Of a stretch of DNA of 64,000 bases, positions 48,729 to 61,162 are shown piece after piece. Source of the DNA: Roseomonas fluvialis (lineage in GTDB: Bacteria; Pseudomonadota; Alphaproteobacteria; Acetobacterales; Acetobacteraceae); the NCBI RefSeq assembly GCF_022846615.1, contig NZ_AP025637.1:558001-622000 (forward strand), read 5' to 3'. Below the pieces are notes generated by a model, which worked only from the letters and a program-made list of their open reading frames with translations, had not been told where the DNA came from and searched no databases. A program made the translations under genes and the position numbers. Numbering within the stretch: position 1 is the first letter of the stretch; each line of letters starts with the position of its first letter.

Positions 48729-51680
48729 TCAGTCCTTCTTGAGCAGGCTGGCCAGCACCGCGAAGGGGCTGTCCGGGCGCGGCATGGAGGGCAGGGCCGG
48801 GCGATCCTCGCGCGGGCGACGTGGGCCGCGGTCGCGATCGCCCTGGTAGCCGCCGCCCTTGCCCTGGCGGTTCTGGTCGCGCGGCGGGCGGTTGTCCTGA
48901 CGGGGCGGACGGGGGTCCTGGCGCGGCGGGCGCGGAGCCTCGGCGCCGGCCTCGGCGGGCACGGCCCCCTCGGCAGCCGGCGCATCGGCCGCCGGCTGGT
49001 CCGTCCGCGGGGCGCGGCGGTCGTCGCGCCGCGGACCGCGGTTCTGGCCGTCCCGCCGCGGGCCGCGGTTCTCGCCGTCCCGCCGTTCGCCACGTGGTTC
49101 GCCATCGCGGGCTTCCCCGCGTGGCGGGCCGTCGCGCCGCGGGCCGCGATGATGCTCGGGGCGCGCCGGTCGGGCATGAGCGATGCGCGCGGGGCAGGGC
49201 GGGCCGAACTGCTTTTCCTCCAGCACCTCGGTCGGGATCAGGCGGAAGCCCATCGCGTCCAGAACGGGGCCCAGCACATCGCCCTTCACGCCGAGCCGGC
49301 TGGCCAGGTCACCCGGCAGCATGGCCGGCGCGCGGCGCGTCAGGTGGCCGATCTCCCCGGCGATGCGTTCCGCCACATCGAGGCGCAGCAGCACCGGCCC
49401 GGCCGGCAGCCAGCCCATGGTCTCGGCGAAGCCGCGCGGCCAGTCCTCGCGCGCCGGCACGGCGATCAGCCCGCCGCCAGGCAGCTTCGGCGTCTCGATT
49501 CCGCGCAGCAGCGACCACAGCTGCGCACGCAGCGCCATGGCCTTGGGCTTCATCGCCTCGGGCACGAACAGTGCGTAGCGGCCGGCCCGGATGCCGATGC
49601 CCTTCAGCTTCTGGCGCAGGTCGGGGCGGATGTCGGGGTCGGTGCGGCCCATCGCCAGGCCGAGTTCCTCCCGCAGGCGGAAGGCAGGGCCACGCAGCGT
49701 GTTGTCCTCCGAGGCCTTGCCCTCGGCGGCGAAGACCGCGCCCAGTTCGCGCTTGATGAGCGCATCGAGCCAAGTGGCCAGGCGTTCGCGGATGCGTTCG
49801 CGCTGCGCGCCGTCCAGGTATTCGCTGGCCAGCACCTCGACCTGCGGCTTGGAAGGTTCCGGGCCGGGCTTGAGCTTCGCGACCTCGGCGATGTCGCCCA
49901 GGCCCGCGGGCATGTTGGGCGCATGCGAATAGGCCCAGGTGATGCGGTGGTTGGCGGTGATGGCGAAGGCGTCGTCCTTCGCCGCTTCCAGCATCGCCAC
50001 GCGGCGCGGGATCTCGGCGGCCAGCGCACGGCGGGCGGCGCGCAGCACGACGCGGCGTTCCTCCTCCTCGACCGTCGCGGAATCGGGTTCGAATGCGAAG
50101 CCCTTCACGGTGCCGACCGGATGGCCCTCGACCACCACCTCGCCGCGGCGGGTCACGGCGGAGAGGAGTTCCTCCTCGGTGTCGTCCATCTTGCGGATCA
50201 GGTGGGCGGCGCGGCGGTCCACGAAGCGCGCGGTCAGCGTCTCGTGCAGCGCGTCACTGACCATGTCCTCGGCGCGGCGCGCATCGGCCTGCAGGCCCGG
50301 CGCGTCGTCGACCCAGTCGTTGCGCGCGGCGATATAGGCCCAGACCCGGATCGCGGTGATCCGCGCCATCAGCGTATCGAGGTCGCCATCGGTGCGTTCC
50401 AGCACCGCCAGCGCACCCACCACCCAGTCCCGCGGCAGGCGCCCGTCGCGCGCCAGGTGCGTGAACAGCTTGGTGCAGAGCGTCGTGTGGCTGTCATCGG
50501 CCAGCTTGCGGAAATCCGGCACCTGGCAGGCTTCCCACAGCAGCCGCACGCGCGACGCGGTGTCGGCCAGGTCGCGCACCTCCGGCACGCGCGACAGGGC
50601 TTCCAGCGTGATGTGGTCCACCGCGTCGTGGCCCTTGGCAAGCCCCGCCTGCGGCGGCGAGGCCGCGAGGCTGCCGAGCAGCCCGTCGATGCTGGTGAAA
50701 TCGAGGTCGGAATTGCGCCAGGCGAGCTGCTGGATCGGCTCGAAGGCATGGGTCTCCACCGCCTCCACGATCTCCTCGGGCATGGGCGCGCATTCGGCCG
50801 TGGTGCCGAAGGACCCGTCCTTCATGCCGCGCCCGGCGCGCCCGGCGATCTGCGCGACTTCCTGCGCGGTCAGCGGCCGCGGCTGCTGGCCGTCGAACTT
50901 TTGCAGCGCGGCGAAGGCGACATGGTCGACATCCATGTTCAGGCCCATGCCGATCGCGTCGGTGGCGACCAGGAAATCCACCTCGCGGTTCTGGTACAGC
51001 GCGACCTGCGCATTGCGCGTGCGCGGGGACAGCCGGCCCATCACCACTGCGCAGCCGCCGCGGCGGCGGCGCACGGCCTCGGCAATCGCGTAGACCTCGT
51101 TCGCGCTGAACGCGACGATGGCGGAACGGGCGGGCAGGCGCGTCAGCTTCGCCGGGCCGGCGTAGGTGAGTTGCGACAGGCGCGGGCGCGTCTCGATCTC
51201 GGCGCGCGGCACCAGTCGGCGCAGCAGCGGCGCAATGGTCTCCGCACCGAGGAACATGGTCTCGACCATGCCGCGGGCATGCAGCAGCCGATCGGTGAAG
51301 ACATGCCCGCGGTCGGGGTCCGCACAGAGCTGGATCTCGTCCACCGCGAGGAATTCCACCGGACGGTCGAGCGGCATGGCCTCCACCGTGCAGGCGAACC
51401 ACTTCGCCTCGGGCGGGACGATCTTTTCCTCGCCGGTGATCAGCGCGACGTGCTTCTCGCCCTTCTGCGCGACCATGCGGTCGTAGTTCTCGCGCGCCAG
51501 CAGGCGCAGCGGGAAGCCGATGATGCCGGACGCATGCGCGAGCAATCGCTCGATCGCGAGATGAGTCTTGCCGGTATTGGTAGGGCCGAGGACGGCGCGG
51601 ACCCGAGGTTCGAACATGGCGCGCAGGCGTTCCGCAATGAGGAGCGGGCTTCCGTCGCATGGGGCGCGCCACTTGTCCAT
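48729..51680 (-). CDS. Suv3-like ATP-dependent RNA/DNA helicase
   Basis: 983 residues. Walker A GPTNTGKT (32-39), DEIQ box (114-117), SAT-like and motif [11 protein letters not shown] near 283 place it with mitochondrial SUV3-type SF2 helicases. The C-terminal ~180 residues are low-complexity with repeated RRDG/RGPRRD and PRPPRQD units, a likely RNA-binding tail, closing with [13 protein letters not shown]. Probably unwinds structured RNA for degradation. Start uncertain: ATG 51680 chosen, 51617 (MFEPRV) and 51701 are alternatives, all with weak ribosome-binding sites. Confidence 0.9.
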   Translation of the reverse strand: MDKWRAPCDGSPLLIAERLRAMFEPRVRAVLGPTNTGKTHLAIERLLAHASGIIGFPLRLLARENYDRMVAQKGEKHVALITGEEKIVPPEAKWFACTVEAMPLDRPVEFLAVDEIQLCADPDRGHVFTDRLLHARGMVETMFLGAETIAPLLRRLVPRAEIETRPRLSQLTYAGPAKLTRLPARSAIVAFSANEVYAIAEAVRRRRGGCAVVMGRLSPRTRNAQVALYQNREVDFLVATDAIGMGLNMDVDHVAFAALQKFDGQQPRPLTAQEVAQIAGRAGRGMKDGSFGTTAECAPMPEEIVEAVETHAFEPIQQLAWRNSDLDFTSIDGLLGSLAASPPQAGLAKGHDAVDHITLEALSRVPEVRDLADTASRVRLLWEACQVPDFRKLADDSHTTLCTKLFTHLARDGRLPRDWVVGALAVLERTDGDLDTLMARITAIRVWAYIAARNDWVDDAPGLQADARRAEDMVSDALHETLTARFVDRRAAHLIRKMDDTEEELLSAVTRRGEVVVEGHPVGTVKGFAFEPDSATVEEEERRVVLRAARRALAAEIPRRVAMLEAAKDDAFAITANHRITWAYSHAPNMPAGLGDIAEVAKLKPGPEPSKPQVEVLASEYLDGAQRERIRERLATWLDALIKRELGAVFAAEGKASEDNTLRGPAFRLREELGLAMGRTDPDIRPDLRQKLKGIGIRAGRYALFVPEAMKPKAMALRAQLWSLLRGIETPKLPGGGLIAVPAREDWPRGFAETMGWLPAGPVLLRLDVAERIAGEIGHLTRRAPAMLPGDLASRLGVKGDVLGPVLDAMGFRLIPTEVLEEKQFGPPCPARIAHARPARPEHHRGPRRDGPPRGEARDGEPRGERRDGENRGPRRDGQNRGPRRDDRRAPRTDQPAADAPAAEGAVPAEAGAEAPRPPRQDPRPPRQDNRPPRDQNRQGKGGGYQGDRDRGPRRPREDRPALPSMPRPDSPFAVLASLLKKD

Positions 51681-51831
51681 GGCAGGACGGCGCGCGGGCA
51701 TGGCGCGCCGGCCGCGTCTATTTCGGCGGCGACGCCCGGCGCTTGCCCCTGATGCCGTCCGCGCCGGTCGCCGCCTGGTCCGGTTGCGGCGTCGCGGGTG
51801 GTTGCGCGGGCCTCGGTGGGGCGCTGGCCAC

Positions 51832-52506
51832 CTAGGGCGGCGCAACGGCCGCCGGGGCCCCGCCGGCAGGTGCTGGTGCGGGCGCAGGTGCCGCGCGATC
51901 GGCGCCGAATTGCCGCAGGACGCGGTCCGCCTCGCCCGAGATCACCCGCGGCAGGATGCGTTCGCCCAGGCCGAGCAGCGCGCCGCAGATCGCCGTCGCG
52001 GAGAAGCCATCGAGGATGCCCACGCTGGACAGCCCCGACCCTTCGCCGCCCAGGTTGAGCACGACCACCTGCTTGTGCGGCAGCAGGATCACGATGACGC
52101 CGACACCCAACAGCACGCAGCCACGGATCCAGGAATCGAAGGGCTCCGCGCAGACCCCGTCCAGCACGCCCGCATCGCCGCTGTTGAGTTGCTGCGCCGC
52201 CGAGAGCCAGGCGCCGAGGAACTGAAGGCCGACGCGATTGCGCGCATCGAGAAGTGCTGCCACGGCGGGCGCCCAGCTTGCGACGCCTCGGCGCCGACCA
52301 CCAGGCCCCGAGCAGGCATGCAGCAGCACCATCGCGCCAGCGAAGAAGTCGCTCAGCGTTGCAAAGGCGACCGCGAGGTCGGCCAGCGTCTCCCGCCGCA
52401 CCCGCGGGCCGTGCTCGGCGATCGCGTCCTTGAACACGGCGGCGAGGTGGCGTTCCGGCAGCGCGATCTCGGGCGCACGGTCCGTGCCGCCATCGGGCAA
52501 CGCCAT
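51832..52506 (-). CDS. Hypothetical protein, possibly the middle of a gene split by TAG codons
   Basis: 224 residues from ATG 52506: a soluble N-terminal part (APEIALPERHLAAVFKDAI, ETLADLAVAFATLSDFFAG), a hydrophobic segment (WIRGCVLLGVGVIVILLP) and an Ala/Pro-rich end. I recognise no family. No ribosome-binding site is obvious. The frame is open and protein-like upstream of the ATG, back to a TAG at 52590-52588, and also continues 37 codons beyond the stop at 51834 to another TAG at 51720. See the finding on in-frame amber codons. Confidence 0.55.
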   Translation of the reverse strand: MALPDGGTDRAPEIALPERHLAAVFKDAIAEHGPRVRRETLADLAVAFATLSDFFAGAMVLLHACSGPGGRRRGVASWAPAVAALLDARNRVGLQFLGAWLSAAQQLNSGDAGVLDGVCAEPFDSWIRGCVLLGVGVIVILLPHKQVVVLNLGGEGSGLSSVGILDGFSATAICGALLGLGERILPRVISGEADRVLRQFGADRAAPAPAPAPAGGAPAAVAPP

Positions 52507-52587
52507 GCGCCCGGCGGCAATCAACGCGGAGCGCGACGTCTGGAACTGGTCCTCGGCCAGGCGTGCGGGCGGCTGGGCGGGGGCTTG

Positions 52588-52737
52588 CTACGCCACGCCG
52601 CCGCCCGGCGTCTCCACCGCGCCAGGCCCGTTGGCCTGCGCCAGCAGCGCGGCGTCGTACGCCACGCGCCTGTCGTCGATCCGCGCAAGGGCAAAGAGAT
52701 CCTCGCCATCGGGCACGATCCTGTGGGTCGCGGGCAT
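52588..52737 (-). CDS. Short ORF with strong ribosome-binding site, same frame as the next gene
   Basis: 49 residues (PATHRIVPDGEDLFALARI, RRVAYDAALLAQANG, ending GGGVA) with GGAGGAAG six bases before the ATG. Its TAG stop is followed in the same frame by 27 protein-like codons leading to the ATG of the gene at 51832-52506. It is either a true small protein or the N-terminus of a longer protein interrupted by an amber codon. Divergent from the MFS gene with 47 bases between. Confidence 0.45.
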   Translation of the reverse strand: MPATHRIVPDGEDLFALARIDDRRVAYDAALLAQANGPGAVETPGGGVA

Positions 52738-52784
52738 GGGCTTCCTCCGTTGGGCGCGTCCCGGCACAGTCACACGGCGGCCTC

Positions 52785-53969
52785 ATGCGCTGCCGGGATG
52801 GTCCGATCGTGGAAAGAAGCCCTGCCCCAGATCAGAGAATTTCCGGGGCGGCGCCGCGCTTCGCGCTGCTGTTCGGCGCCCAGTTCGCCGCCGTGGGCGT
52901 GCTGCTGCCCTTCATCCCGCCACTGATGGCGGCCGCCGGGCTGGGCGCGGCAGAGGTCGCGACCATCCTGGCGCTTGGCGGGGCGGTGCGGCTGGTGTCG
53001 GGGCCGCTGGGCGGGCGGCTGGCCGATGCGCTGGGCCGGCCGCGCGCGGTGATGGCGGCCGGCGCGCTGGTCGCGGCCTGTGCAGCGATGCTGTACGGCG
53101 TGGCTGGCGGCTTCGCCGGGCTGCTGGCGGCGAATCTGGTCTTCGCGGTCGCCTTCGCCTGCGTCGTGCCGCTCGGCGATGCCATGGCGCTGCGCGCCGC
53201 CCGGGCCGAATCCTGGGATTACGCGCGGGTGCGCGCGGTCGGCTCGGCGGCCTTCATTGTCGCAGCTGGCGCGGCAGGGTGGGTGGCGGAACGCGCCGGG
53301 GCCGCCAGCGTGGCGTGGCTGCTGGCGGGCGCGCTGTTTGCCGCCGCGCTTGCCGCGCTGCGGCTGCCGGTGAGCGATGCCCCGACGCGCCGGCGGGGCG
53401 GCGCCTTTCGCGCCGTATGGGCGCTGCCCGCCTTCCGCCGCGTGCTGGTGGTCTCGGCGCTGATCCAGGGTAGCCACGCGGCGTATTACGCCTTCGGGTC
53501 GATCCATTGGGAACGCACCGGCGTGGCACCGAGCGTGATCGGCCTGCTCTGGGCCTGGTCGGTGGTGGCGGAGGTGGCGCTATTCGCCTGGGGCCGGCCG
53601 CTGGCCGAACGCCTTGGCGCGCGGGGGTTGGCGCTGGTGGCGGCCGGCGCCGGCCTGCTGCGCTGGGGCATCACGGCGCAGAGCGTGGACCTGACTGCGC
53701 TGGTGGTGGCGCAGGCGCTGCACGCATTGACCTTCGGGGCGATGCACCTGGCCACCATGCGGGTGATGCAGCACGCGATCCCGGCGCAGGTGGCGGGCAC
53801 CGCGCAGACGCTGCTCGCGGCGGGGATCGGGGCGGTGATGATGGTGGCGACGCTGGCCGCGGGGTGGGGCTACGCAGCAATGGGTGGCGGTGTATTCTGG
53901 GGGATGGCGGCGATGTGCGGGGCGGGTGCGGCGCTGCTGCTGCGCGGCTGGCTGGCCGAGCGCGGCTGA
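52785..53969 (+). CDS. MFS transporter, HcaT/NupG-like
   Basis: 394 residues and about 12 membrane helices. Begins with FALLFGAQFAAVGVLLPFIPPLM, has the MFS loop motif GRLADALGRPRAVM after helix 2 and a second-half SIHWERTGVAPSVIG, as in the phenylpropionate permease (HcaT) branch. Substrate not assignable. Start uncertain: ATG 52785 or GTG 52809, the latter with GGGATGG upstream. Single gene. Confidence 0.87.
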   Translation: MRCRDGPIVERSPAPDQRISGAAPRFALLFGAQFAAVGVLLPFIPPLMAAAGLGAAEVATILALGGAVRLVSGPLGGRLADALGRPRAVMAAGALVAACAAMLYGVAGGFAGLLAANLVFAVAFACVVPLGDAMALRAARAESWDYARVRAVGSAAFIVAAGAAGWVAERAGAASVAWLLAGALFAAALAALRLPVSDAPTRRRGGAFRAVWALPAFRRVLVVSALIQGSHAAYYAFGSIHWERTGVAPSVIGLLWAWSVVAEVALFAWGRPLAERLGARGLALVAAGAGLLRWGITAQSVDLTALVVAQALHALTFGAMHLATMRVMQHAIPAQVAGTAQTLLAAGIGAVMMVATLAAGWGYAAMGGGVFWGMAAMCGAGAALLLRGWLAERG

Positions 53970-54038
53970 GTCGGCGCGTGTTGCCGCGCCGCCCGCGCGC
54001 GGACCAGAGTGCGCGGGCACGGTGCAGGACAGGCGACG

Positions 54039-55220
54039 ATGCGACGCAGGACGACGATGATCGGCACGGCGGCGCTGCTCGCCACCACGCAGGCCGTGGC
54101 GCAGCCGCCGCCGGCCAGCCTCGATGCCACGCTGCGCCCCACCCTCGCGCGCTTCGGCCTGCCGGCGGTGGCGGGCGCGGTGGTGCTTCAGGGGCGCGTC
54201 GTCGCCGCGGGGGCGGTGGGCACGCGGCGCGCCGGCGCCGACATCCCGGTCACGCTGACCGACCGGTTCCACATCGGGTCGTGCACCAAGGCCTTCACCG
54301 CTTTGCTCGCCGGCATCCTGGTCGAGGCCGGGCGCATCCGCTGGGACAGCAGCGTGGGTGAGGCCTTCCCCGACCTGCGCGCGGGCATGGATTCCGGCCT
54401 GGCGGGAGTGACGCTGGCGCAGTTGCTCTCGCACACCGGCGGCGTATCGCCCGACGACGACGCCATCATCCGCGTGCTGCTCGCGGCCTATGGCGAGGAT
54501 TCTCTGAACCTCGACGCGATGCGGCGCTGGGTGATCGGGCAATTGCGGACGCGGCCGCTCGCCTCGGCGCCGGGGACGCGCTTCGCCTACGCGAACCTCG
54601 GCTACATGATCGCGGGCGCGATGCTCGAGGCCGCGGCGGGCGCGACGTGGGAGGAACTGGTGCTGGCGCGCATCGCCGGTCCGCTCGGCCTGGCCGGCGC
54701 GGGCATCGGGCCGCAATCGACCATGGGGCGCGTCGATGCGCCGCTCGGCCACGTGGTGCGGCCGGACGGGTCGCTGCTCGCGATGCTGGCGGGGCCGAAT
54801 GGCGACGTGCCCGCGGTATATGGCCCGGCCGGGGCGGCGCATCTGTCGATCCTGGATTTCGCCGCCTGGGCCGGCTGGCACGCGGGCGCGGGGCGGCGCG
54901 GCCCGGCACTGGTGGGGGGCGAGACGCTGCGCCGGCTGCACACCCGCGTGGTCGAGATGCCGGCGCGCCCGGATGCGGCGCCGGGTACGCCTTCGGGCGG
55001 CGCCTATGGCCTGGGCTGGGGCTTCATCGAGATGCCCTTCAGCCGGGGCGAGGTGATGCTGCACACCGGGTCCAACAGCATGAACCTGGCGATGGTGATG
55101 GTGCAGCCGTCGCGGGACTTCGCTGTGGTGGTCGCGACGAACCGGCCCGACGGGCGCGCGGACGAGGCGCTGAAGGCCCTGCAGGAAGCGCTGTTCCGGG
55201 AGTTCGCCCCAGCGGGCTGA
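54039..55220 (+). CDS. Serine hydrolase, class C beta-lactamase fold
   Basis: 393 residues. Exported (RRRTTMIGTAALLATTQAVA). SxxK in GSCTKAFTALLAG supplies the nucleophilic serine and lysine; YAN in FAYANLGYMIAG is the tyrosine motif; HTGSN near the C-terminus replaces the KTG box. Family includes esterases, D-aminopeptidases and penicillin-binding-like enzymes; real beta-lactamase activity is not implied. The ATG at 54039 begins the signal peptide. Confidence 0.88.
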   Translation: MRRRTTMIGTAALLATTQAVAQPPPASLDATLRPTLARFGLPAVAGAVVLQGRVVAAGAVGTRRAGADIPVTLTDRFHIGSCTKAFTALLAGILVEAGRIRWDSSVGEAFPDLRAGMDSGLAGVTLAQLLSHTGGVSPDDDAIIRVLLAAYGEDSLNLDAMRRWVIGQLRTRPLASAPGTRFAYANLGYMIAGAMLEAAAGATWEELVLARIAGPLGLAGAGIGPQSTMGRVDAPLGHVVRPDGSLLAMLAGPNGDVPAVYGPAGAAHLSILDFAAWAGWHAGAGRRGPALVGGETLRRLHTRVVEMPARPDAAPGTPSGGAYGLGWGFIEMPFSRGEVMLHTGSNSMNLAMVMVQPSRDFAVVVATNRPDGRADEALKALQEALFREFAPAG

Positions 55221-55350
55221 CGGCGCGCCGCGCGCTTCGCGATGGACAGCCGCGGTCGGCCACGGGCATGATCGGCGCGCTTCGTAAGCCCAACCAACCA
55301 AATTGCGCGAAGCACAGCCCCGCATCCCCTGATGTCAGGAGAGATACGCC

Positions 55351-56379
55351 ATGGTTGTGCACATGCCGCGCCCCGTTCCGCCGCGCCGCACCCACGCCGC
55401 CATCCATTACCTGCGCCGCCGACGCATGGTCGCGGCGGGCCTCATCGTCGCCGCCGCGCCGGGCGCAGCACGCGGCCAGGCGCCCTGGCCGGACCGGCCG
55501 CTGCGCGCCGTCGTGCCCTTCCCGCCGGGCGGCGGCACCCTGGATGCGCTGGCGCGCGCGCTGGCGCCGGCGCTGGGCGCGGTGCTCGGCCAGCCCATGG
55601 TGGTCGAGAACCGTGCCGGCGCCGGCGGCAACATCGCCGCCGAGGCGGTGGCGCGCGCCGAACCGGATGGGCTGACGCTGATCCTGGTGTCGACCGGGCT
55701 CGCCGCCTTCAGCCCGAACCTCTATGCGCAGCTGCCCTGGAAGCCGGAGGATTTCGCCTCGGTCGGGTTGATCGGGCGCTCGCCGCTCGGCCTGTTCGTG
55801 CGCGCCGACGGGCCAGCGGATTTCGCCACGTTGGCCGCTGCGGCACGGGCGCGGCCGGGTGCGATGACCTATGGCAGCGCCGGCAATGGGCTGCCTAGCC
55901 ATGTGGGCATGGAGCTGCTGCGCCGGCAGGCGGGGCTCGACATCACGCATGTGCCCTATCGCGGTACGCCGCCGGTGGTGACCGACCTGCTGGCCGGGCG
56001 GATCGACATGGCGCTGGACAGCCCGCCGGCTTGGCTTGGCCAGGTGCAGGCCGGGCGCGTGCGGATGCTGTTCGCGACCTCGGCCGCGCGGTGGTCGGGC
56101 GCGCCGGAGGTGCCGACGGCGGCGGAAGCGGGTGTGCCGGATTTCGTCGTGGAGAACTGGCAGGGGCTGCAGGTGCCTGCGCGCACGCCTTCCGACCGCA
56201 TCGATCGGCTGTCGCGCGCGCTGCGTGACGTGCTCGCGGCGCCGGAGACGCAGGCGCGCCTCGCACGGCTCGGCATCGATGTCTGGACATCGACGCCGGC
56301 GGAGATGGACGGCGTGGTGGCGCGCGAGCGCGCACGCTGGGGCGCGGTGATCCGCGCGGCGGGCATCAGGGTGGACTGA
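55351..56379 (+). CDS. Bug/TctC-family binding protein
   Basis: 342 residues. A longer-than-usual signal region (RRRRMVAAGLIVAAAPGAARG) precedes WPDRPLRAVVPFPPGGGTLD, VVENRAGAGGNIAAE and HVPYRGTPPVVTDLLAG. AGGAGAG supports the ATG. No TctAB genes nearby. The fourth Bug gene in the window and the only one on the plus strand. Confidence 0.9.
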   Translation: MVVHMPRPVPPRRTHAAIHYLRRRRMVAAGLIVAAAPGAARGQAPWPDRPLRAVVPFPPGGGTLDALARALAPALGAVLGQPMVVENRAGAGGNIAAEAVARAEPDGLTLILVSTGLAAFSPNLYAQLPWKPEDFASVGLIGRSPLGLFVRADGPADFATLAAAARARPGAMTYGSAGNGLPSHVGMELLRRQAGLDITHVPYRGTPPVVTDLLAGRIDMALDSPPAWLGQVQAGRVRMLFATSAARWSGAPEVPTAAEAGVPDFVVENWQGLQVPARTPSDRIDRLSRALRDVLAAPETQARLARLGIDVWTSTPAEMDGVVARERARWGAVIRAAGIRVD

Positions 56380-56396
56380 GGCACGGCGGCAGCGCC

Positions 56397-57074
56397 GTGA
56401 CCACCGGCGAGATCGCGGTGACCGCCATCGGCTATGCAGCGGCCATCGCGACCATCATGGCGCAGCGCATGCGGACCATGATTCCGCTGCGCGTCGTGGC
56501 GATCGTGGCGAACCTGCTGTTCATCGCCTTCGGCGCGCTGGCACTGCTGTGGAACGTGCTGTTCCTGCACCTGGTGCTACTGCCACTGAACCTGCAGCGG
56601 CTGATCGAAATGCGCCGCTTGGTCGCGCGTGTGCGCGATGCCGCCGCGGGCGATTTCGTGGCCGACTGGCTGCGCCCCTTCACCCGGCGCATCGTGCTGC
56701 CGGCGGGCATGGTGCTGTTCCGCCGCGGCGATCCGGCGGAGACCGCGTATTACCTGCTGCGCGGCGCCTTCCGCTATGCCGAGACTGGCCGCGTGGTGGC
56801 GCCGGGCGGCTTCTTCGGCGACATCGCGATCTTCGCCGACGACCGGCGGCGCACCAACACCGGCATCTGCGAGACCGAGGTCGAGGCGCTGGAACTCAGC
56901 TACGACGAGCTGACGCAGCTGTATCTGCAGAATCCGCGCTTCGGCTTCTACTACGTGCGGCAGGTGGTGGGCAGCCTGCGGGAGCACATCACGCTGCTGG
57001 AGGCGGCGCGGGACGCAATCCGGGATCCCGACAACGAAAATGGCGCGGCCCCTGCGGACCGCGCCCTTCCCTGA
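56397..57074 (+). CDS. Membrane-anchored cyclic-nucleotide-binding-domain protein
   Basis: 225 residues starting with GTG. Two or three membrane helices (to about residue 65) precede a CRP-type cNMP-binding domain (about 90-200: LPAGMVLFRRGDPAETAYYLLRG in part, GFFGDIAIFADDRRRT). There is no DNA-binding helix-turn-helix. It resembles the Popeye-like sensors that read cyclic nucleotides at the membrane. The phosphate-binding cassette lacks the full GELA plus Arg pattern (GDIA then RRT), so the ligand is uncertain. Begins 17 bases after the Bug gene. Confidence 0.82.
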   Translation: MTTGEIAVTAIGYAAAIATIMAQRMRTMIPLRVVAIVANLLFIAFGALALLWNVLFLHLVLLPLNLQRLIEMRRLVARVRDAAAGDFVADWLRPFTRRIVLPAGMVLFRRGDPAETAYYLLRGAFRYAETGRVVAPGGFFGDIAIFADDRRRTNTGICETEVEALELSYDELTQLYLQNPRFGFYYVRQVVGSLREHITLLEAARDAIRDPDNENGAAPADRALP

Positions 57075-57088
57075 AACGCCGCGGCGTT
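57075..57088. other. 14-bp perfect palindrome between convergent genes
   Basis: AACGCCGCGGCGTT begins right after the cyclic-nucleotide-domain stop and lies 8 bases from the acnA stop. It could help end both transcripts, though a loop would cost central pairs. Confidence 0.4.
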
Positions 57089-57095
57089 GGCCGGC

Positions 57096-59792
<2,697 letters not shown>

Positions 59793-59876
59793 GGTTGCGA
59801 TGCCCTTCCTCGATGCAGGCGGCCTTCGCGGCCGCACAATCGGGCGGTTTTAAAGCATGGCGGCCGGCAGCGGTCC

Positions 59877-60506
59877 ATGGATGGGGGGCGGATCTTGGCG
59901 GATGACGGCGCGGCGATCCTGGAAGCGCGCGACCTCGCCTGCCTGCGCGGCGACCGCGCCGTCTTCGCCGGCCTGTCCTTCGCGCTGGCCCCCGGGGAGG
60001 CGCTGCTGCTGACCGGCGCCAACGGCGCGGGGAAGTCCACCCTGTTGCGGATGCTGGCCGGGCTGCTGCCGCCCACCGAGGGCGCGGTGCTGTGGCGCGG
60101 CAACGACATCTCCGACGATGCCGCCGCGCATGCCCGGCGGATGCGCTACCTGTCCCACCAGGATGCGCTGAAGCCCGCGCTCACCGTCACCGAGAACCTG
60201 GAATTCTTCGCCCGCCTGCAGGGCGGCGCGGTTGGGCCGGCGTTGGCGGCCCTGGCGCTCGCACCGCTGGCCGACCTGCCGGCGCGGGTGCTCTCGTCCG
60301 GGCAGAAGCGGCGGCTGGCACTCGCGCGCCTCGCGCTGGCACCGGTGCCGCTGTGGCTGCTGGACGAACCGACCACAGGCGTGGATGCGGCCTCGGTCGA
60401 ACGGCTGCGGCCGCTGCTGGCGGCGCATCGCGCGGCCGGCGGCGTCGTGGTGGCGGCCACGCATATCCCCTTGCCGCTCGATGACGCGCGGGACCTGCGG
60501 CTGTGA
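59877..60506 (+). CDS. ccmA: Haem exporter ABC ATPase
   Basis: 209 residues. ATPase of the CcmABCD system that supplies haem for cytochrome c maturation. Walker A TGANGAGKSTLLRM, an LSSGQKRRLALARL signature and LLDEPTTGVD Walker B are present, with the short length typical of CcmA. The start is ATG 59877 or possibly TTG 59895, which has a purine-rich GGGGGGCGGA ahead of it. Overlaps ccmB by 4 bases. Confidence 0.93.
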   Translation: MDGGRILADDGAAILEARDLACLRGDRAVFAGLSFALAPGEALLLTGANGAGKSTLLRMLAGLLPPTEGAVLWRGNDISDDAAAHARRMRYLSHQDALKPALTVTENLEFFARLQGGAVGPALAALALAPLADLPARVLSSGQKRRLALARLALAPVPLWLLDEPTTGVDAASVERLRPLLAAHRAAGGVVVAATHIPLPLDDARDLRL

Positions 60507-61162
60507 GGGCCTTCGCCGCGCTGCTGGGCCGCGAGATCCGCCTCGCGCTGCGCCACCCGGCCGATACGCTGGCCGCGGTGCTGTTCTTCGTGCTGGTCAG
60601 CGCGCTGTTCCCCTTCGGCGTCGGCCCTGCGCCCGAATTGCTGGCGCGGCTGGCCCCTGGTGCGCTGTTCGCCGCCGCCCTGCTGGCCGCGCTACTGCCG
60701 CTCGACCGCCTGTTCGGCGCGGATGCCGAGGACGGGACGCTCGACCAGTTGCTGCTGTCGGGGCTGCCGCGCGGCGGAATCGCGGCGGCGAAGGCGCTGG
60801 GGCACTGGATCACCACCGGGCTGCCGCTGTTGGCCGCGACTCCGGTGGCGGCCGCGCTGCTGAACCTGCCGGTCGAGGCCTGGGGCGCGGCTGTCGCGGC
60901 GCTGGCGCTGGCCACCGTGCTGCTGTCGCTGCTCGGCACCGTGGGCGCGGCGTTGACGCTGGGGGCTCGGCGGGGGTCGGTTCTGCTGCCGCTGCTGGTG
61001 CTGCCGCTGGCGATCCCGGCGGTGATCTTCGGCGCCGCGGCGATCGAGGCGGCGGCCTCGGGCCTGTCGCCGGCGCCGTTCCTGCTGTTGCTCGGCGCGG
61101 GCGTATCGCTGGCGATGCCGCTGGCGCCGATCGCGGCAGGGGCGGCGCTGGCGGCGGAGTAG
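60503..61162 (+). CDS. ccmB: Haem exporter permease
   Basis: 219 residues starting with GTG (GTGA overlap with ccmA). Six membrane helices; N-terminal AALLGREIRLALRHPADTL, EDGTLDQLLLSGLPRG and the late LPLLVLPLAIPAVIFGA are the family marks. The usual next genes ccmC and ccmD do not follow, so the remaining haem-delivery genes must be elsewhere. Confidence 0.94.
   Translation: MRAFAALLGREIRLALRHPADTLAAVLFFVLVSALFPFGVGPAPELLARLAPGALFAAALLAALLPLDRLFGADAEDGTLDQLLLSGLPRGGIAAAKALGHWITTGLPLLAATPVAAALLNLPVEAWGAAVAALALATVLLSLLGTVGAALTLGARRGSVLLPLLVLPLAIPAVIFGAAAIEAAASGLSPAPFLLLLGAGVSLAMPLAPIAAGAALAAE

Noticed and set aside
48270-51752. Long plus-strand frame opposite the helicase and S4 genes
   Set aside because: His/Arg/Gly-rich shadow of genes with clear motifs.
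54039-55220. Beta-lactamase resistance gene
   Set aside because: SxxK and YxN are shared by many esterases and peptidases, and the third box is HTG rather than KTG; resistance cannot be inferred.
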